DNA of 46,747 nucleotides from Bryobacterales bacterium. Its GTDB lineage: Bacteria; Acidobacteriota; Terriglobia; Bryobacterales; Bryobacteraceae. Location of the stretch: NCBI GenBank assembly GCA_020847975.1, contig JADLBD010000160.1:1-46747 (forward strand), read 5' to 3'. The position numbers were made by a program, and so were the translations under genes. This document shows positions 19,492 to 26,988 of this stretch, piece after piece; position 1 is the stretch's first letter, and every line of letters starts with the position of its first letter. Under the pieces are notes generated by a model. That model was not told the origin of the DNA, did not search any database, and saw nothing but the letters and a program-made list of their open reading frames with translations.

Positions 19492-19597
19492 GGCAATTCA
19501 TAAAGTCGTCATCGACTTTATCATCCTCGATGGTGAGACCCAGCTCACCATTTAGCCCCTCTACGGCCCCGGAGTTCCTAGCTCCGGGGCCTTCTCC
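19492..19597 (+). ncRNA. Tandem small RNA, copy 2
   Basis: About 106 nt. SL1 is TAAAGTCG-UCAU-CGACTTTA (19501-19520). SL2 is ATGGTGAG with loop ACCCAG and CTCACCAT (19530-19551), so nearly every base pair differs from copy 1 yet pairing is perfect. SL3 is the terminator GGCCCCGGAG/CTCCGGGGCC (19565-19591) with loop UUCCUAG. The linkers CAUCCUCG and UAGCCCCU are retained. The T-run after SL3 is weak (TTCTCC). This copy gives the strongest evidence that structure, not sequence, is selected in SL2. Confidence 0.75.
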
Positions 19598-19739
19598 ATC
19601 TGTGCACACTCATTCTCCACACAACCCCACGCCCGCAACCCCCCGCCCGCCCTCGCTTCCCCGTCTGGGTGCGCCCGGCTTGGTGAGATCGCCCACATGC
19701 GCTATTTCACACATCCACGCCGGTAGCCTCTTTACCTGT

Positions 19740-19793
19740 TTTCAATCACTTGCGAGAACTTTTCCCCCTCCGCGGTTTGGCACTCCGGCTGCA
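19740..19793 (+). promoter_or_regulatory. Sigma-54 promoter with IHF-like box, RNA copy 3
   Basis: TGGCACTCCGGCTGCA (19778-19793) keeps GG-N10-GC. TTTCAATCACTTG (19740-19752) is the IHF-like box, here 38 bases before the TGG, one helical turn further than in copies 1 and 2. The predicted start is 19802-19804. Confidence 0.7.
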
Positions 19794-19801
19794 CTACTAT
19801 A

Positions 19802-19910
19802 GGCACTTAGTAAGTCGTCATCGACTTATAGCATCCTCGGCGGCGAGGCCCAGCTCGCCGTTTATAGCCCCTCTAGCCCCGGAGCTCCCAGCCCCGGGGC
19901 TTTCCTCTTT
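19802..19910 (+). ncRNA. Tandem small RNA, copy 3
   Basis: About 109 nt. SL1 is TAAGTCG-UCAU-CGACTTA (19811-19828). SL2 is CGGCGAG with loop GCCCAG and CTCGCCG (19841-19860). SL3 is the terminator AGCCCCGG/CCGGGGCT (19875-19901), with one A-C mismatch near the loop CUCCCAG, then TTTCCTCTTT. The linkers CAUCCUCG and UAGCCCCU are conserved. The RNA ends 9 bases before the stop of the convergent VapC-like gene. The 3' terminator is the least perfect of the three, which may mean slight readthrough antisense to that gene. Confidence 0.75.
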
Positions 19911-19918
19911 CTTCCCGC

Positions 19919-20350
19919 TCACAAAAACGCCCGCTCCACCGACGCAATAAACTGAATCCCCGCAATGATCTTCCGGCTCAACCGGTCATCATTCGTCAGA
20001 AACAGATCACACCGCGCCTGCGCCGCGCACGCAAGCTGTATCGCGTCCGGCGCCTTGATACTCCTGTCCTGCCGGATCCGCGCAAAGTTGCTCACGCACG
20101 CCCTGTCGAACGGAATGATCGTTATCGCCGGCGGCCCCAACTGGCTCTCATACAACCGCGCCAGCCGCTCGTTCCCCTTCTCGATCGGCTTCACCAGCAA
20201 CTCCCCCAGCGTCAACGAAGAAGTGTAGATCTCGTCCTTACGCGCGTTCATCCGCGCAAACAACTCCTGCGTCCGCCGCGTCGGCTCCCCGCAGTCTTCA
20301 TAAAAATAAATAAATAAATTTGTATCCAGAAAGATACGGCTCAATCCCAC
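19919..20350 (-). CDS. PIN-domain (VapC-like) ribonuclease toxin
   Basis: Single PIN domain of 143 residues with the acidic active-site set: D9 in IFLDTNLFIYF, E50 in TLGELL, D102 in KAPDAIQLA and D121/D122 in FLTNDDRLSRK. Such proteins are Mg-dependent RNases, mostly toxins cutting tRNA or rRNA. Start is GTG at 20350, inside the end of the upstream gene (10-base overlap), the usual arrangement of antitoxin first, toxin second. The family is clear; function as a toxin is inferred from context. Its 3' end converges on small-RNA copy 3. Confidence 0.85.
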   Translation of the reverse strand: MGLSRIFLDTNLFIYFYEDCGEPTRRTQELFARMNARKDEIYTSSLTLGELLVKPIEKGNERLARLYESQLGPPAITIIPFDRACVSNFARIRQDRSIKAPDAIQLACAAQARCDLFLTNDDRLSRKIIAGIQFIASVERAFL

Positions 20351-20862
20351 TCCTCCCGCAATCGCCTCACATACTCATCCGCATTCTCCCCGCTCCAAAC
20401 CCCTTCACCCGCCTCCCGTAACTCCTGCATCACATCGAGGAATGTCTTTGGCCGCTGGGGCAACTCCTCCATTGGAGGAGCCTGGCTCTGCCACCAGTCG
20501 ATCAACTCATGGTACTTCTCGGGTACCTCTTCCTTCGCCGGCATCGTCCGCCCCGTCCGCGCCGGATGCGCCCGGTCCCCATTGCGGTACAGCCGCCGCG
20601 TATTCCGTCCGGTTGCGTACAACATCCGTAAAGTGCTCGGGTTCGGCGCTTTATTCGCACAACAGTGCAGCCGCGCATGCACCTCCACCCCAGGCCGCAC
20701 CTCCCCGTAAATATTCTCCTGTGCCACCCTCGCCAGGATCTCCTCCACCAGGAAATCCCTCCGCCCCGGTTGTTCCCGCGTCAACAACGCCGTCGCAATC
20801 CAAACTTCAGCCCCACAGGTGACATCATGGTGACTCTCAAGAGCAAGCGCCGGACTGGCCAT
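20341..20862 (-). CDS. VapC partner, antitoxin-like protein with possible winged-helix N half
   Basis: Protein of 173 residues starting at 20862 after GGAGGG (7-base spacing). The N half (about 1-100; WIATALLTREQPGRRDFLVE, ILARVAQENI) looks like a winged-helix-type domain seen in uncharacterised bacterial proteins. The C half has a proline/acid-rich linker and ends in a short helix ENADEYVRRLREEWD, the kind of tail by which antitoxins clamp PIN toxins. It is larger than ordinary VapB and lacks an obvious AbrB or RHH domain. I do not recognise the family; the antitoxin role rests on gene order and overlap with the PIN gene. Confidence 0.6.
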   Translation of the reverse strand: MASPALALESHHDVTCGAEVWIATALLTREQPGRRDFLVEEILARVAQENIYGEVRPGVEVHARLHCCANKAPNPSTLRMLYATGRNTRRLYRNGDRAHPARTGRTMPAKEEVPEKYHELIDWWQSQAPPMEELPQRPKTFLDVMQELREAGEGVWSGENADEYVRRLREEWD

Positions 20863-20881
20863 ACAATAACCCTCCGGTACA

Positions 20882-20910
20882 AACATACACCAACACCAAC
20901 ACCTTTTCAA
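20882..20910 (-). promoter_or_regulatory. Possible promoter of the toxin-antitoxin pair
   Basis: On the minus strand, TTGAAA (20910-20905), a 17-base spacer and TATGTT (20887-20882) lie upstream of the 20862 start. The transcript would begin near 20875, almost on the ribosome site, so the leader would be very short. The spacer contains three tandem copies of a GGTGTT-like word. Confidence 0.35.
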
Positions 20911-20926
20911 GTACTATTTGTATATT

Positions 20927-22255
20927 CTACCCCAACTTGTATGGCGCTCTATACTTGTATTCCAACAGCCGGTTCGCCCCCTCCCGGTTCGTAAACCGCT
21001 CCCCCGCCCCATCCCACTGCAGATAACTTCTCGTCTTATACGCGATGTTCGCAATCAGCGTCGCCGCCGTCGACCGGTGCCCCTCCAGCACATCGCAGTT
21101 GCACTTCGCCCGGCTCTTCACGCAATCCAGAAAATTCCGCGTGTGGAACGCCGTATCGATGCTCCCCTTCGCGCTCCGGGGCTCCATCGCCGGTTTCATC
21201 GAGGGCCGGTATCCCTTCTCCGTCTGACGGTCCACCGGAGTCCGCGCCGGCACCAGCAGCTCCGTATTCTTCTCCGGCACAACCTCCCAACGGTTCCCGT
21301 GGATGTACATCGTGCCCTTCGTTCCGCGAATCTCCATCTCCGCGTTCTGCACGTTCCCCGGCGCGCTGTTGGCGTTGTATTGCGAGAACACCACCATCGT
21401 TCCCCCGAAATCCCACAACGCCTCCATCGTGTCCGGAATCTCCCGGTCATCCTCCACCGCGAACTTCCCGCCCATCGCTGTCACCGCCCGCGGCGCTTCC
21501 TTCCCCAGCGCCCACCGCAGCATGTCCATGTAATGTACGCCGAAGTTCGTCATCTGCCCGCCCGAATAGTCATAAAACCATCGGAACCGGTAATACATCC
21601 GGTTCGGGTTGTAGGGAACCTTCGGAGCAGGACCCAGCCATTGCTCCCATTCCTTCTCGTTCACGGGCTGCCCGCCCCGCGGATTCCCGATTCCATGCGG
21701 ATACTCGTTTTGCAGGTGCCACCCCTTGGCTACCGTCACGTGTCCCAGTTCGCCCGACTGCACCAATGCCGCTGCCTCCTGCAGGAACTTCGCCGACCGC
21801 CGCTGGATGCCCACCTGCGTCACCCGCCTCGTCTCCCCCGCCACCTCCACCATCCGCCGCCCTTCCCGCACCGTCAGCGACAGCGGTTTCTCCACGTACA
21901 CGTCCTTTCCCGCATGGCACGCATCCACGAACATCAGCGCGTGCCAGTGGTCCGGCGTAGCGATCACCACCGCATCCACGTTGCGGTCCTCCAACAATTT
22001 CCGGTAGTCGTGATAGCGCTTCGGCGCCGCGCGCGAAATCTTCGTGTTGTAATCCATGTAATCCTCGCGCAGATCACACAGCGCCGCCGTCTCCTGGTCC
22101 CCGTGCTCCAGGAACGCCTCATGCACCTGGGTCCCGCGGTTCCCCACGCCGATGTAGCCCAGCCGCAACCGGTCATTGGCGCCAAGAATCCGCGAATAAC
22201 CCAGCGCGCTCGCCGCTCCCGCGCGGGCAAAATCACGACGCGAAAATTCGTTCAT
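20927..22255 (-). CDS. Gfo/Idh/MocA oxidoreductase, Tat-exported
   Basis: NAD(P)-dependent sugar or polyol oxidoreductase of 442 residues. The start at 22255 follows GGGAGG and gives a Tat leader (NEFSRRDFARAGAASALG). The Rossmann fold begins RLRLGYIGVGNRG; the catalytic-lysine motif is VYVEKPLSL; a DHWHALM segment follows ATP. The C-terminal beta-sheet domain contains GGQMTNFGVHYMDMLRWAL. The C-terminal region (GSIDTAFHTRNFLDCVKSR) is typical of the large exported subgroup abundant in Acidobacteria and Planctomycetes. Substrate unknown. It is divergent from the glycerophosphodiesterase across a palindromic spacer. It is one of three paralogues within 5 kb. Confidence 0.9.
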   Translation of the reverse strand: MNEFSRRDFARAGAASALGYSRILGANDRLRLGYIGVGNRGTQVHEAFLEHGDQETAALCDLREDYMDYNTKISRAAPKRYHDYRKLLEDRNVDAVVIATPDHWHALMFVDACHAGKDVYVEKPLSLTVREGRRMVEVAGETRRVTQVGIQRRSAKFLQEAAALVQSGELGHVTVAKGWHLQNEYPHGIGNPRGGQPVNEKEWEQWLGPAPKVPYNPNRMYYRFRWFYDYSGGQMTNFGVHYMDMLRWALGKEAPRAVTAMGGKFAVEDDREIPDTMEALWDFGGTMVVFSQYNANSAPGNVQNAEMEIRGTKGTMYIHGNRWEVVPEKNTELLVPARTPVDRQTEKGYRPSMKPAMEPRSAKGSIDTAFHTRNFLDCVKSRAKCNCDVLEGHRSTAATLIANIAYKTRSYLQWDGAGERFTNREGANRLLEYKYRAPYKLG

Positions 22256-22273
22256 CGAAACCTCCCTCAAAAA

Positions 22274-22354
22274 GCTCGCACAGGGCCCGCCGGCCCTCCG
22301 GCATCGGAAGAACCTCGCGCACCCAACCGGCCGGCGAGGCTCCGTTGTGCGAGC
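22274..22354. repeat. 81-bp palindromic element in a divergent spacer
   Basis: GCTCGCACA (22274-22282) pairs with TGTGCGAGC (22346-22354); inside, CGCCGGCC (22288-22295) pairs with GGCCGGCG (22329-22336). The bases between also pair with small bulges, making a nearly continuous hairpin of about 22 bp. A small TCCG/CGGA hairpin sits in its loop (22297-22308). It lies in the leader of both divergent genes and is flanked by A-runs. It could be a REP/MITE-type relic, or an RNA structure on either transcript. Confidence 0.5.
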
Positions 22355-22395
22355 GAGTCCTTTAAAAAAACCAGGAAACTCCAATTGGCTATGCT

Positions 22396-23235
22396 GTGGT
22401 CATGATACTGTGTTTGACGGGATTCCTGGCCGCAATGACCCTCACTGCCCAGACCATCCAGGTCCACGGACACCGCGGCGCGCGCGCCATGCGCCCCGAA
22501 AACACCCTCCCCGCCTTCGAATACGCCATCCAGGCCGGCGTCGATGCTCTCGAACTCGACGTCGCCGTCACCAGCGACAATGTCCTCGTCGTCTCTCACG
22601 ATCCACAAATCAATCCCAAACTCTGTGAGGGCCCCGGCAAACCGGGACCCATTCATCAGATGACCCTCCTCGAACTCAGCCAGTGGGACTGCGGCAAAAA
22701 GAAGAATCCCTCCTTCCCCAACCAGCAACCCGTTCCCGGCGCCCACATCCCCACCCTCGATGAAGTCCTCGCCCTCGCCCCCCGCGGCGCCTTTCAGTTC
22801 AACATCGAAACCAAGAGCTTCCCCGATAAACCCGAGTTGTCCCCCCCGCCTGCCGAATTCGCCCGCCTCCTCGCCGCCGCCATTGAAAAGCGCCACCTTC
22901 GCTCCCGTGTCATCGTCCAGTCCTTCGACTTCCGCACCCTCCACGAGATGAAGAAACTCCTCCCCGATGTCCGCCTCTCCGCCCTCTACCAAAATGGACT
23001 CCAGGACTTCCTCACCATCGCCCGCGAATCCGGAGCCGCCATCGTCTCCCCCCACTACACTCTCGTCACCCAATCCCGCGTCGACGATGCCCACAAAGCC
23101 GGCCTCCAGGTTGTCCCCTGGACCGCCAACACCCCCTCCCAATGGGACAAACTCATCGACGCCAAAGTCGATGCCATCATCACCGACGACCCCGCCGCTC
23201 TCATCGCCTACCTCAAACAAAAGGGACTGCGATAA
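22396..23235 (+). CDS. Secreted glycerophosphodiester phosphodiesterase
   Basis: Hydrolyses glycerophosphodiesters to glycerol-3-phosphate and an alcohol; a signal peptide (MILCLTGFLAAMTLTAQ) places it in the periplasm. Length is 279 residues. Family motifs: HGHRGARAMRPENT with the catalytic His, ELDVAVTSDNVLVVSHDP with the metal ligands and second His, and later FNIETK and the C-terminal ITDDP. Start may be GTG 22396 or ATG 22402; neither has a clear ribosome site. Coding bases are strongly C-ending, unlike the two genes that follow. Confidence 0.92.
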   Translation: MVMILCLTGFLAAMTLTAQTIQVHGHRGARAMRPENTLPAFEYAIQAGVDALELDVAVTSDNVLVVSHDPQINPKLCEGPGKPGPIHQMTLLELSQWDCGKKKNPSFPNQQPVPGAHIPTLDEVLALAPRGAFQFNIETKSFPDKPELSPPPAEFARLLAAAIEKRHLRSRVIVQSFDFRTLHEMKKLLPDVRLSALYQNGLQDFLTIARESGAAIVSPHYTLVTQSRVDDAHKAGLQVVPWTANTPSQWDKLIDAKVDAIITDDPAALIAYLKQKGLR

Positions 23236-23280
23236 GGCGAACTGAGTATCAGTGTGCGCGCCGCGGCGCAAATTTTTCTG

Positions 23281-23309
23281 TTGACACGAAGTATCCTCGC
23301 GGTTAGCAT
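23281..23309 (+). promoter_or_regulatory. Sigma-70 promoter upstream of the oxidoreductase pair
   Basis: A perfect TTGACA (23281-23286), 17 bases, then TAGCAT (23304-23309, 4 of 6). The predicted start is near 23316, 17 bases before the ATG at 23333. It marks the left edge of a segment whose base composition differs from the rest of the window. Confidence 0.55.
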
Positions 23310-23332
23310 TCCATCACGGGTCTAATCACGTC

Positions 23333-24352
23333 ATGCATAGAAGAGAGTTCGTTCTGGGAAGTGCGGCGATGATGGCGCCCCAGGGTGGGCGGCGGATCCG
23401 TATTGCCTTCCTCGGCGCGAGCCATCCGCACGCGAGCGCCAAGGTGTTTATCACCCTGAAGTCTTCCGATTGGGAACTGGTCGGGGTTTGTGAGCCGGAT
23501 CGTGCGGTGATGGCCCGCTACGCGCAGGCGGGCATCGCGGAGTTGACGCGGACGCAGGTCCTCGATGACCCGTCCATCCACGTGATCGCAGTTGGCTCGG
23601 ACGTGCCGCATCATGCCTCGGATGCGAAGGCCGCCCTCGAGGCGGGCAAGCACATCCATTGGGAAAAACAACCCGCCACTAACATGGCCGAGTTTCGTGC
23701 TGTCCTCGAGGTGGCCGCGCGCGGAAAACTGCTCTACCAGATGGGGTACATGTGGCGGCACAATCCGGCGATCAACGACGCCCTGGCCGCCGCGCGCGCG
23801 GGCTGGCTCGGCGAGATCTTCTTCGTGCGCGGCACGATGAATACTCAGATCGGTGAGGAAATGCGCAGGGCGGAGGCGCGCTTCCCGGGTGGTCAGATGT
23901 TCGACCTCGCGGGGCACATGCTCGATCCGATGGTGCGGCTGATGGGCCGTCCGCGGCGCGTGACGCCATATCTACAGAGAGGCCTTCGCCCCGGCGACAC
24001 CCTCATGGACAACACCCTCGCCGTGCTGGAATGGCCCAGGGCGATCGGCACGTTCAGCAGCGCTTCGATGCACCCGCGCTTCCAGCCCTACCGGACCCTC
24101 GAGTTCGTGGGCACAATGGGCGCCGCGGTGGTGCAGCCCATCGAGCCGCCGTCGCTGCACATCGATCTGAGTTCACCCGCGGGGCCATACCAGGCGGGTC
24201 CTCAGAAAGTCTCCTATACCTATTCGCGGTATGTGGACGATTTTGTCGAATTGGCTGCGGCAGTGAGGGGCGAGAGAAAACTGCCGGTGACCCCGGAAGA
24301 GGAGTTGGCCGTGCAGGAAACGCTGCTGCGCGCCAGCGGAATGGATGCGTAA
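23333..24352 (+). CDS. Gfo/Idh/MocA oxidoreductase (short form)
   Basis: NAD(P)-binding oxidoreductase of 339 residues. The leader is reduced (MHRREFVLGSAAMM), a short Tat-like RRxF start. The Rossmann fold begins RIRIAFLGASHPHASA; the EKP motif appears as HIHWEKQPATN, with Q after K. The C-terminal domain has GGQMFDLAGHMLDPMVRLMG. Codons end in G more than C, and G slightly exceeds C on the coding strand, against the trend of the region. The paralogous gene follows after 30 bases, so the two form an operon. Substrate unknown. Confidence 0.88.
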   Translation: MHRREFVLGSAAMMAPQGGRRIRIAFLGASHPHASAKVFITLKSSDWELVGVCEPDRAVMARYAQAGIAELTRTQVLDDPSIHVIAVGSDVPHHASDAKAALEAGKHIHWEKQPATNMAEFRAVLEVAARGKLLYQMGYMWRHNPAINDALAAARAGWLGEIFFVRGTMNTQIGEEMRRAEARFPGGQMFDLAGHMLDPMVRLMGRPRRVTPYLQRGLRPGDTLMDNTLAVLEWPRAIGTFSSASMHPRFQPYRTLEFVGTMGAAVVQPIEPPSLHIDLSSPAGPYQAGPQKVSYTYSRYVDDFVELAAAVRGERKLPVTPEEELAVQETLLRASGMDA

Positions 24353-24382
24353 CTGGGCATTTCAATTTCAGGAGAAAGAACG

Positions 24383-25729
24383 TTGCTCACCTCGAGTTCC
24401 TCCCGTCGAAGTTTTGTCGGCGCGCTGAGCGCAGCCTCCTACCAGCGCGTGATGGGCGCCAATGAGCGCCTGCAGGTTGCGTGTATCGGTTGCGGCATCA
24501 TCGCCGGCCATCACCTGAGTCATCTCAAAGCCGCGCCCGACGTGGACCTTGTCGCAATGTGCGATGCCTACCTGCCCAGGGCTGAGAAGTACGTCGCCGA
24601 GTTCAATCCGCGGGCCAGGGCCTGCCAGGACTTTCGCCGCGTGCTCGAGGATAAGAACATCCAGGCGGTCTTCATCTGCACGCCGCCCCACTGGCATGCG
24701 CTGATGACGATCCTCGCCTGCGCCGCGGGCAAGGACGTGTACGTCGAAAAGCCGATGACCGTGTTCGTCAGGGAAGGGCGCTGGGTGATGGAGGCGGCGC
24801 GCCGCTACAACCGTGTGGTGCAAGTGGGTACGCAGCAGCGCTCGCTGCCGCATTATCAGCGCGCCGCCACTGACCTGCTCCGCGGATACCTCGGCAAGAT
24901 CGCCAGCATCCGGTCCGGAGCCGTGCGCAATGTAGTCCCCGGATGGGGAAAACCGCCCGATTCCCCGCCTCCCCCGGGTCTCGATTGGGACCTGTTCCTC
25001 GGCCCCGCCCCCAGGCATCCGCACAACTCCAATCGCGGGATGAACAATTTCCATCTCCAGACCGCGCGCTGGTTCTGGGATACCGATGGGGGACAGCAGA
25101 CCAACATGGGCGTCCATGAAATGGACATCGTCCTGTGGGCGCTCCAGGCGAAGGGTCCGACTGCCGTGGTCTCGTTCGGCGGGCGCCGCATCCTCGACGA
25201 CAACTGCGAAGTCCCGGATACCCAGGACTCGCTGTTCAGTTTCCCGGGCGGCACGACCGCCGTATTCAGCTATCGCGAAGCTAGCGTGGGCGGTCAGCCG
25301 ATACCGGTCCTCTGGTTCTTCGGAACCAAAGGTGGCATGAATCTCTCGCGTGAGGGATTTGACATTTACCCCGACTCCCGGAATCCCGATGGCCAGTTGC
25401 CCGGCTCCTCGCGCGCAAAGTTGGAACCCTGGATCGAGCCATTGAAGATGCGTCCTGAGTCATCGGTCTATGGCGGAATGGACCTGCACGAACGCAACTT
25501 CATCGATTGCGTCAAGTCGCGCAAGCAGCCCAACGCGACTGTCGAAAACGGCCACTACGCGGCGGCTTCCTGTCACCTTGCAAACCTTTCTCTCCGCCTG
25601 GGCGGCCGCACATTGCACTGGGATGCCGACCGCGAAGACTTCGTGGGGGACCCCGAGGCCTCGGCGATGCTTGTCCGCCCCTACAGTCCGCCGTGGGACC
25701 GGGAGTTGCGCGCTCTCCACCTCGGATAA
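24383..25729 (+). CDS. Gfo/Idh/MocA oxidoreductase, Tat-exported
   Basis: Oxidoreductase of 448 residues starting with TTG at 24383, eight bases after GGAG. It has a Tat-type leader (SSSRRSFVGALSAASYQ), a nucleotide-binding fold (LQVACIGCGIIAGHHLS), the catalytic motif DVYVEKPMTVF, and C-terminal GGQQTNMGVHEMDIVLWAL. It resembles the 20.9-22.3 kb paralogue in the DWDLFLGPAP and NFIDCVKSRKQP segments, so both belong to the exported subgroup. It is second in the operon with the short paralogue and shares its G-rich composition. It converges on the lactonase-type gene with a 12-base gap. Confidence 0.9.
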   Translation: MLTSSSSRRSFVGALSAASYQRVMGANERLQVACIGCGIIAGHHLSHLKAAPDVDLVAMCDAYLPRAEKYVAEFNPRARACQDFRRVLEDKNIQAVFICTPPHWHALMTILACAAGKDVYVEKPMTVFVREGRWVMEAARRYNRVVQVGTQQRSLPHYQRAATDLLRGYLGKIASIRSGAVRNVVPGWGKPPDSPPPPGLDWDLFLGPAPRHPHNSNRGMNNFHLQTARWFWDTDGGQQTNMGVHEMDIVLWALQAKGPTAVVSFGGRRILDDNCEVPDTQDSLFSFPGGTTAVFSYREASVGGQPIPVLWFFGTKGGMNLSREGFDIYPDSRNPDGQLPGSSRAKLEPWIEPLKMRPESSVYGGMDLHERNFIDCVKSRKQPNATVENGHYAAASCHLANLSLRLGGRTLHWDADREDFVGDPEASAMLVRPYSPPWDRELRALHLG

Positions 25730-25741
25730 CGGAGGAAATAC

Positions 25742-26971
25742 CTACGGCAACTCCACCATCCCCGTCCAGAACAGACTCCGTCCCCTGTCCGTATCCTGAT
25801 CGTACTTCCTGATAAACGTCAGCCTGCCGTCCGCCCCGATCCGGAACACGGCCAGGTTCGCCGGAAGCGTTCGCACCGTGTCCTTCTCCCGCACCAGCGC
25901 CTGCTCCAAATTCGCCACCACCAGCAAACGCCCGCTCGGGTCAAGCGTGAACGTACGCGGATGCACCCCATGCGTATCGGCATTCTGAATGAGAGTGGGT
26001 TCGCCTGTCTCCTGGTGGATCGAATACACCGCGATCGAATTCTCTGTCGCCGCCATCACACGCTTGCTCTGAAACATCGCCGTCGCGCTGCCGCGATTCC
26101 CCAGGTACAAGAACCGCCCGTTCGGATGCGCATGGATCGCGCTTGTCGCCTGCGTCGCCATCCGGCCCGGATCCGCCAGCGTGTCCTTCGTAAACAACGG
26201 CGCCGCGCTCAGCGTAGCCCCGTCCACCACCCCGTACACCTGCACCTTGTTCTGCCGCTCCAGCGTGATATATGCGAACGGCCGCGCCGGATGAAACTCC
26301 AGATGCCGCGGTTGAAATCCGTACCCGCCGCCAGGGGCAATCGAAGCACGGTTGCTCAACATCCCATCTTTGTATCCGAAAACCTTCAACGCCCCGGGAT
26401 CTTCCTTCTTCGTCGCCGTGGGACCGTTCCCCCGCGTCACCAGCACCACCATCCGGTTCGACGGAGCCACCCGCACCTGGTGCGCATAAACCCCGAAGTC
26501 GAGCCCCGCCGCCTGTGCAACCCGTGCCCCCAACTCTCCATCCGCCTCGATCCGATGCACCGTCGCCGCACTCGGATTGTTGTGCGCCACCACGATGTGC
26601 GTACCCGGAACATCCACCGTCAGGAAAACTGCGCGTGACACCAGCGCAATCGGCGAGCCGTGCTGCGACAGCGCTCCGCTCTTCGCATCCCGCGCGAACG
26701 CCGTTACCCCGTGCCGCCCTCCCGGACCCCCGCCATTGCTGCTCCACGCCACGTACAGAAACTTCCGCGACGGATGCGGCCACGCCTCCTGCACATTCGC
26801 CGGAAGCGTCACGCTCGCCTGCTTCGTCAGGCTCGCACCCTCCACATCCACCGCATACGTGCTCAACTCCGGCCCCGTAGCCGCATACAAAACGGTCTTG
26901 CCCGCGGCCGCGAACCCCGGCGCCGCCGCGAACGCGCCCGCGGAAAGAAAAAAACATCTCCGGCTTTGCAT
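25742..26971 (-). CDS. Lactonase-family seven-bladed beta-propeller protein
   Basis: Protein of 409 residues, related to 6-phosphogluconolactonase of the YbhE/propeller type. The start at 26971 gives an exported leader (MQSRRCFFLSAGAFAAAPGF); a longer frame to 27124 runs into the decayed DNA upstream. Repeated blade motifs are visible: AWPHPSRKFLYVAW, QVRVAPSNRMVVLV, HLEFHPARPFAYITLE, IHAHPNGRFLYLGNRG and FTLDPSGRLLVVANLE. Export and the nearby sugar oxidoreductases and enolase-type enzyme suggest hydrolysis of a sugar lactone outside the cytoplasm, though many members have no tested activity. Confidence 0.85.
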   Translation of the reverse strand: MQSRRCFFLSAGAFAAAPGFAAAGKTVLYAATGPELSTYAVDVEGASLTKQASVTLPANVQEAWPHPSRKFLYVAWSSNGGGPGGRHGVTAFARDAKSGALSQHGSPIALVSRAVFLTVDVPGTHIVVAHNNPSAATVHRIEADGELGARVAQAAGLDFGVYAHQVRVAPSNRMVVLVTRGNGPTATKKEDPGALKVFGYKDGMLSNRASIAPGGGYGFQPRHLEFHPARPFAYITLERQNKVQVYGVVDGATLSAAPLFTKDTLADPGRMATQATSAIHAHPNGRFLYLGNRGSATAMFQSKRVMAATENSIAVYSIHQETGEPTLIQNADTHGVHPRTFTLDPSGRLLVVANLEQALVREKDTVRTLPANLAVFRIGADGRLTFIRKYDQDTDRGRSLFWTGMVELP

Positions 26972-26988
26972 GTCGTCAGTATACGCGA

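Noticed and set aside
19231..19910. Three spaced repeats considered as a CRISPR array
   Set aside because: Units are about 110 bp, 260-310 bp apart, divergent in sequence but conserved in pairing, and each has promoter and terminator; no cas genes nearby.
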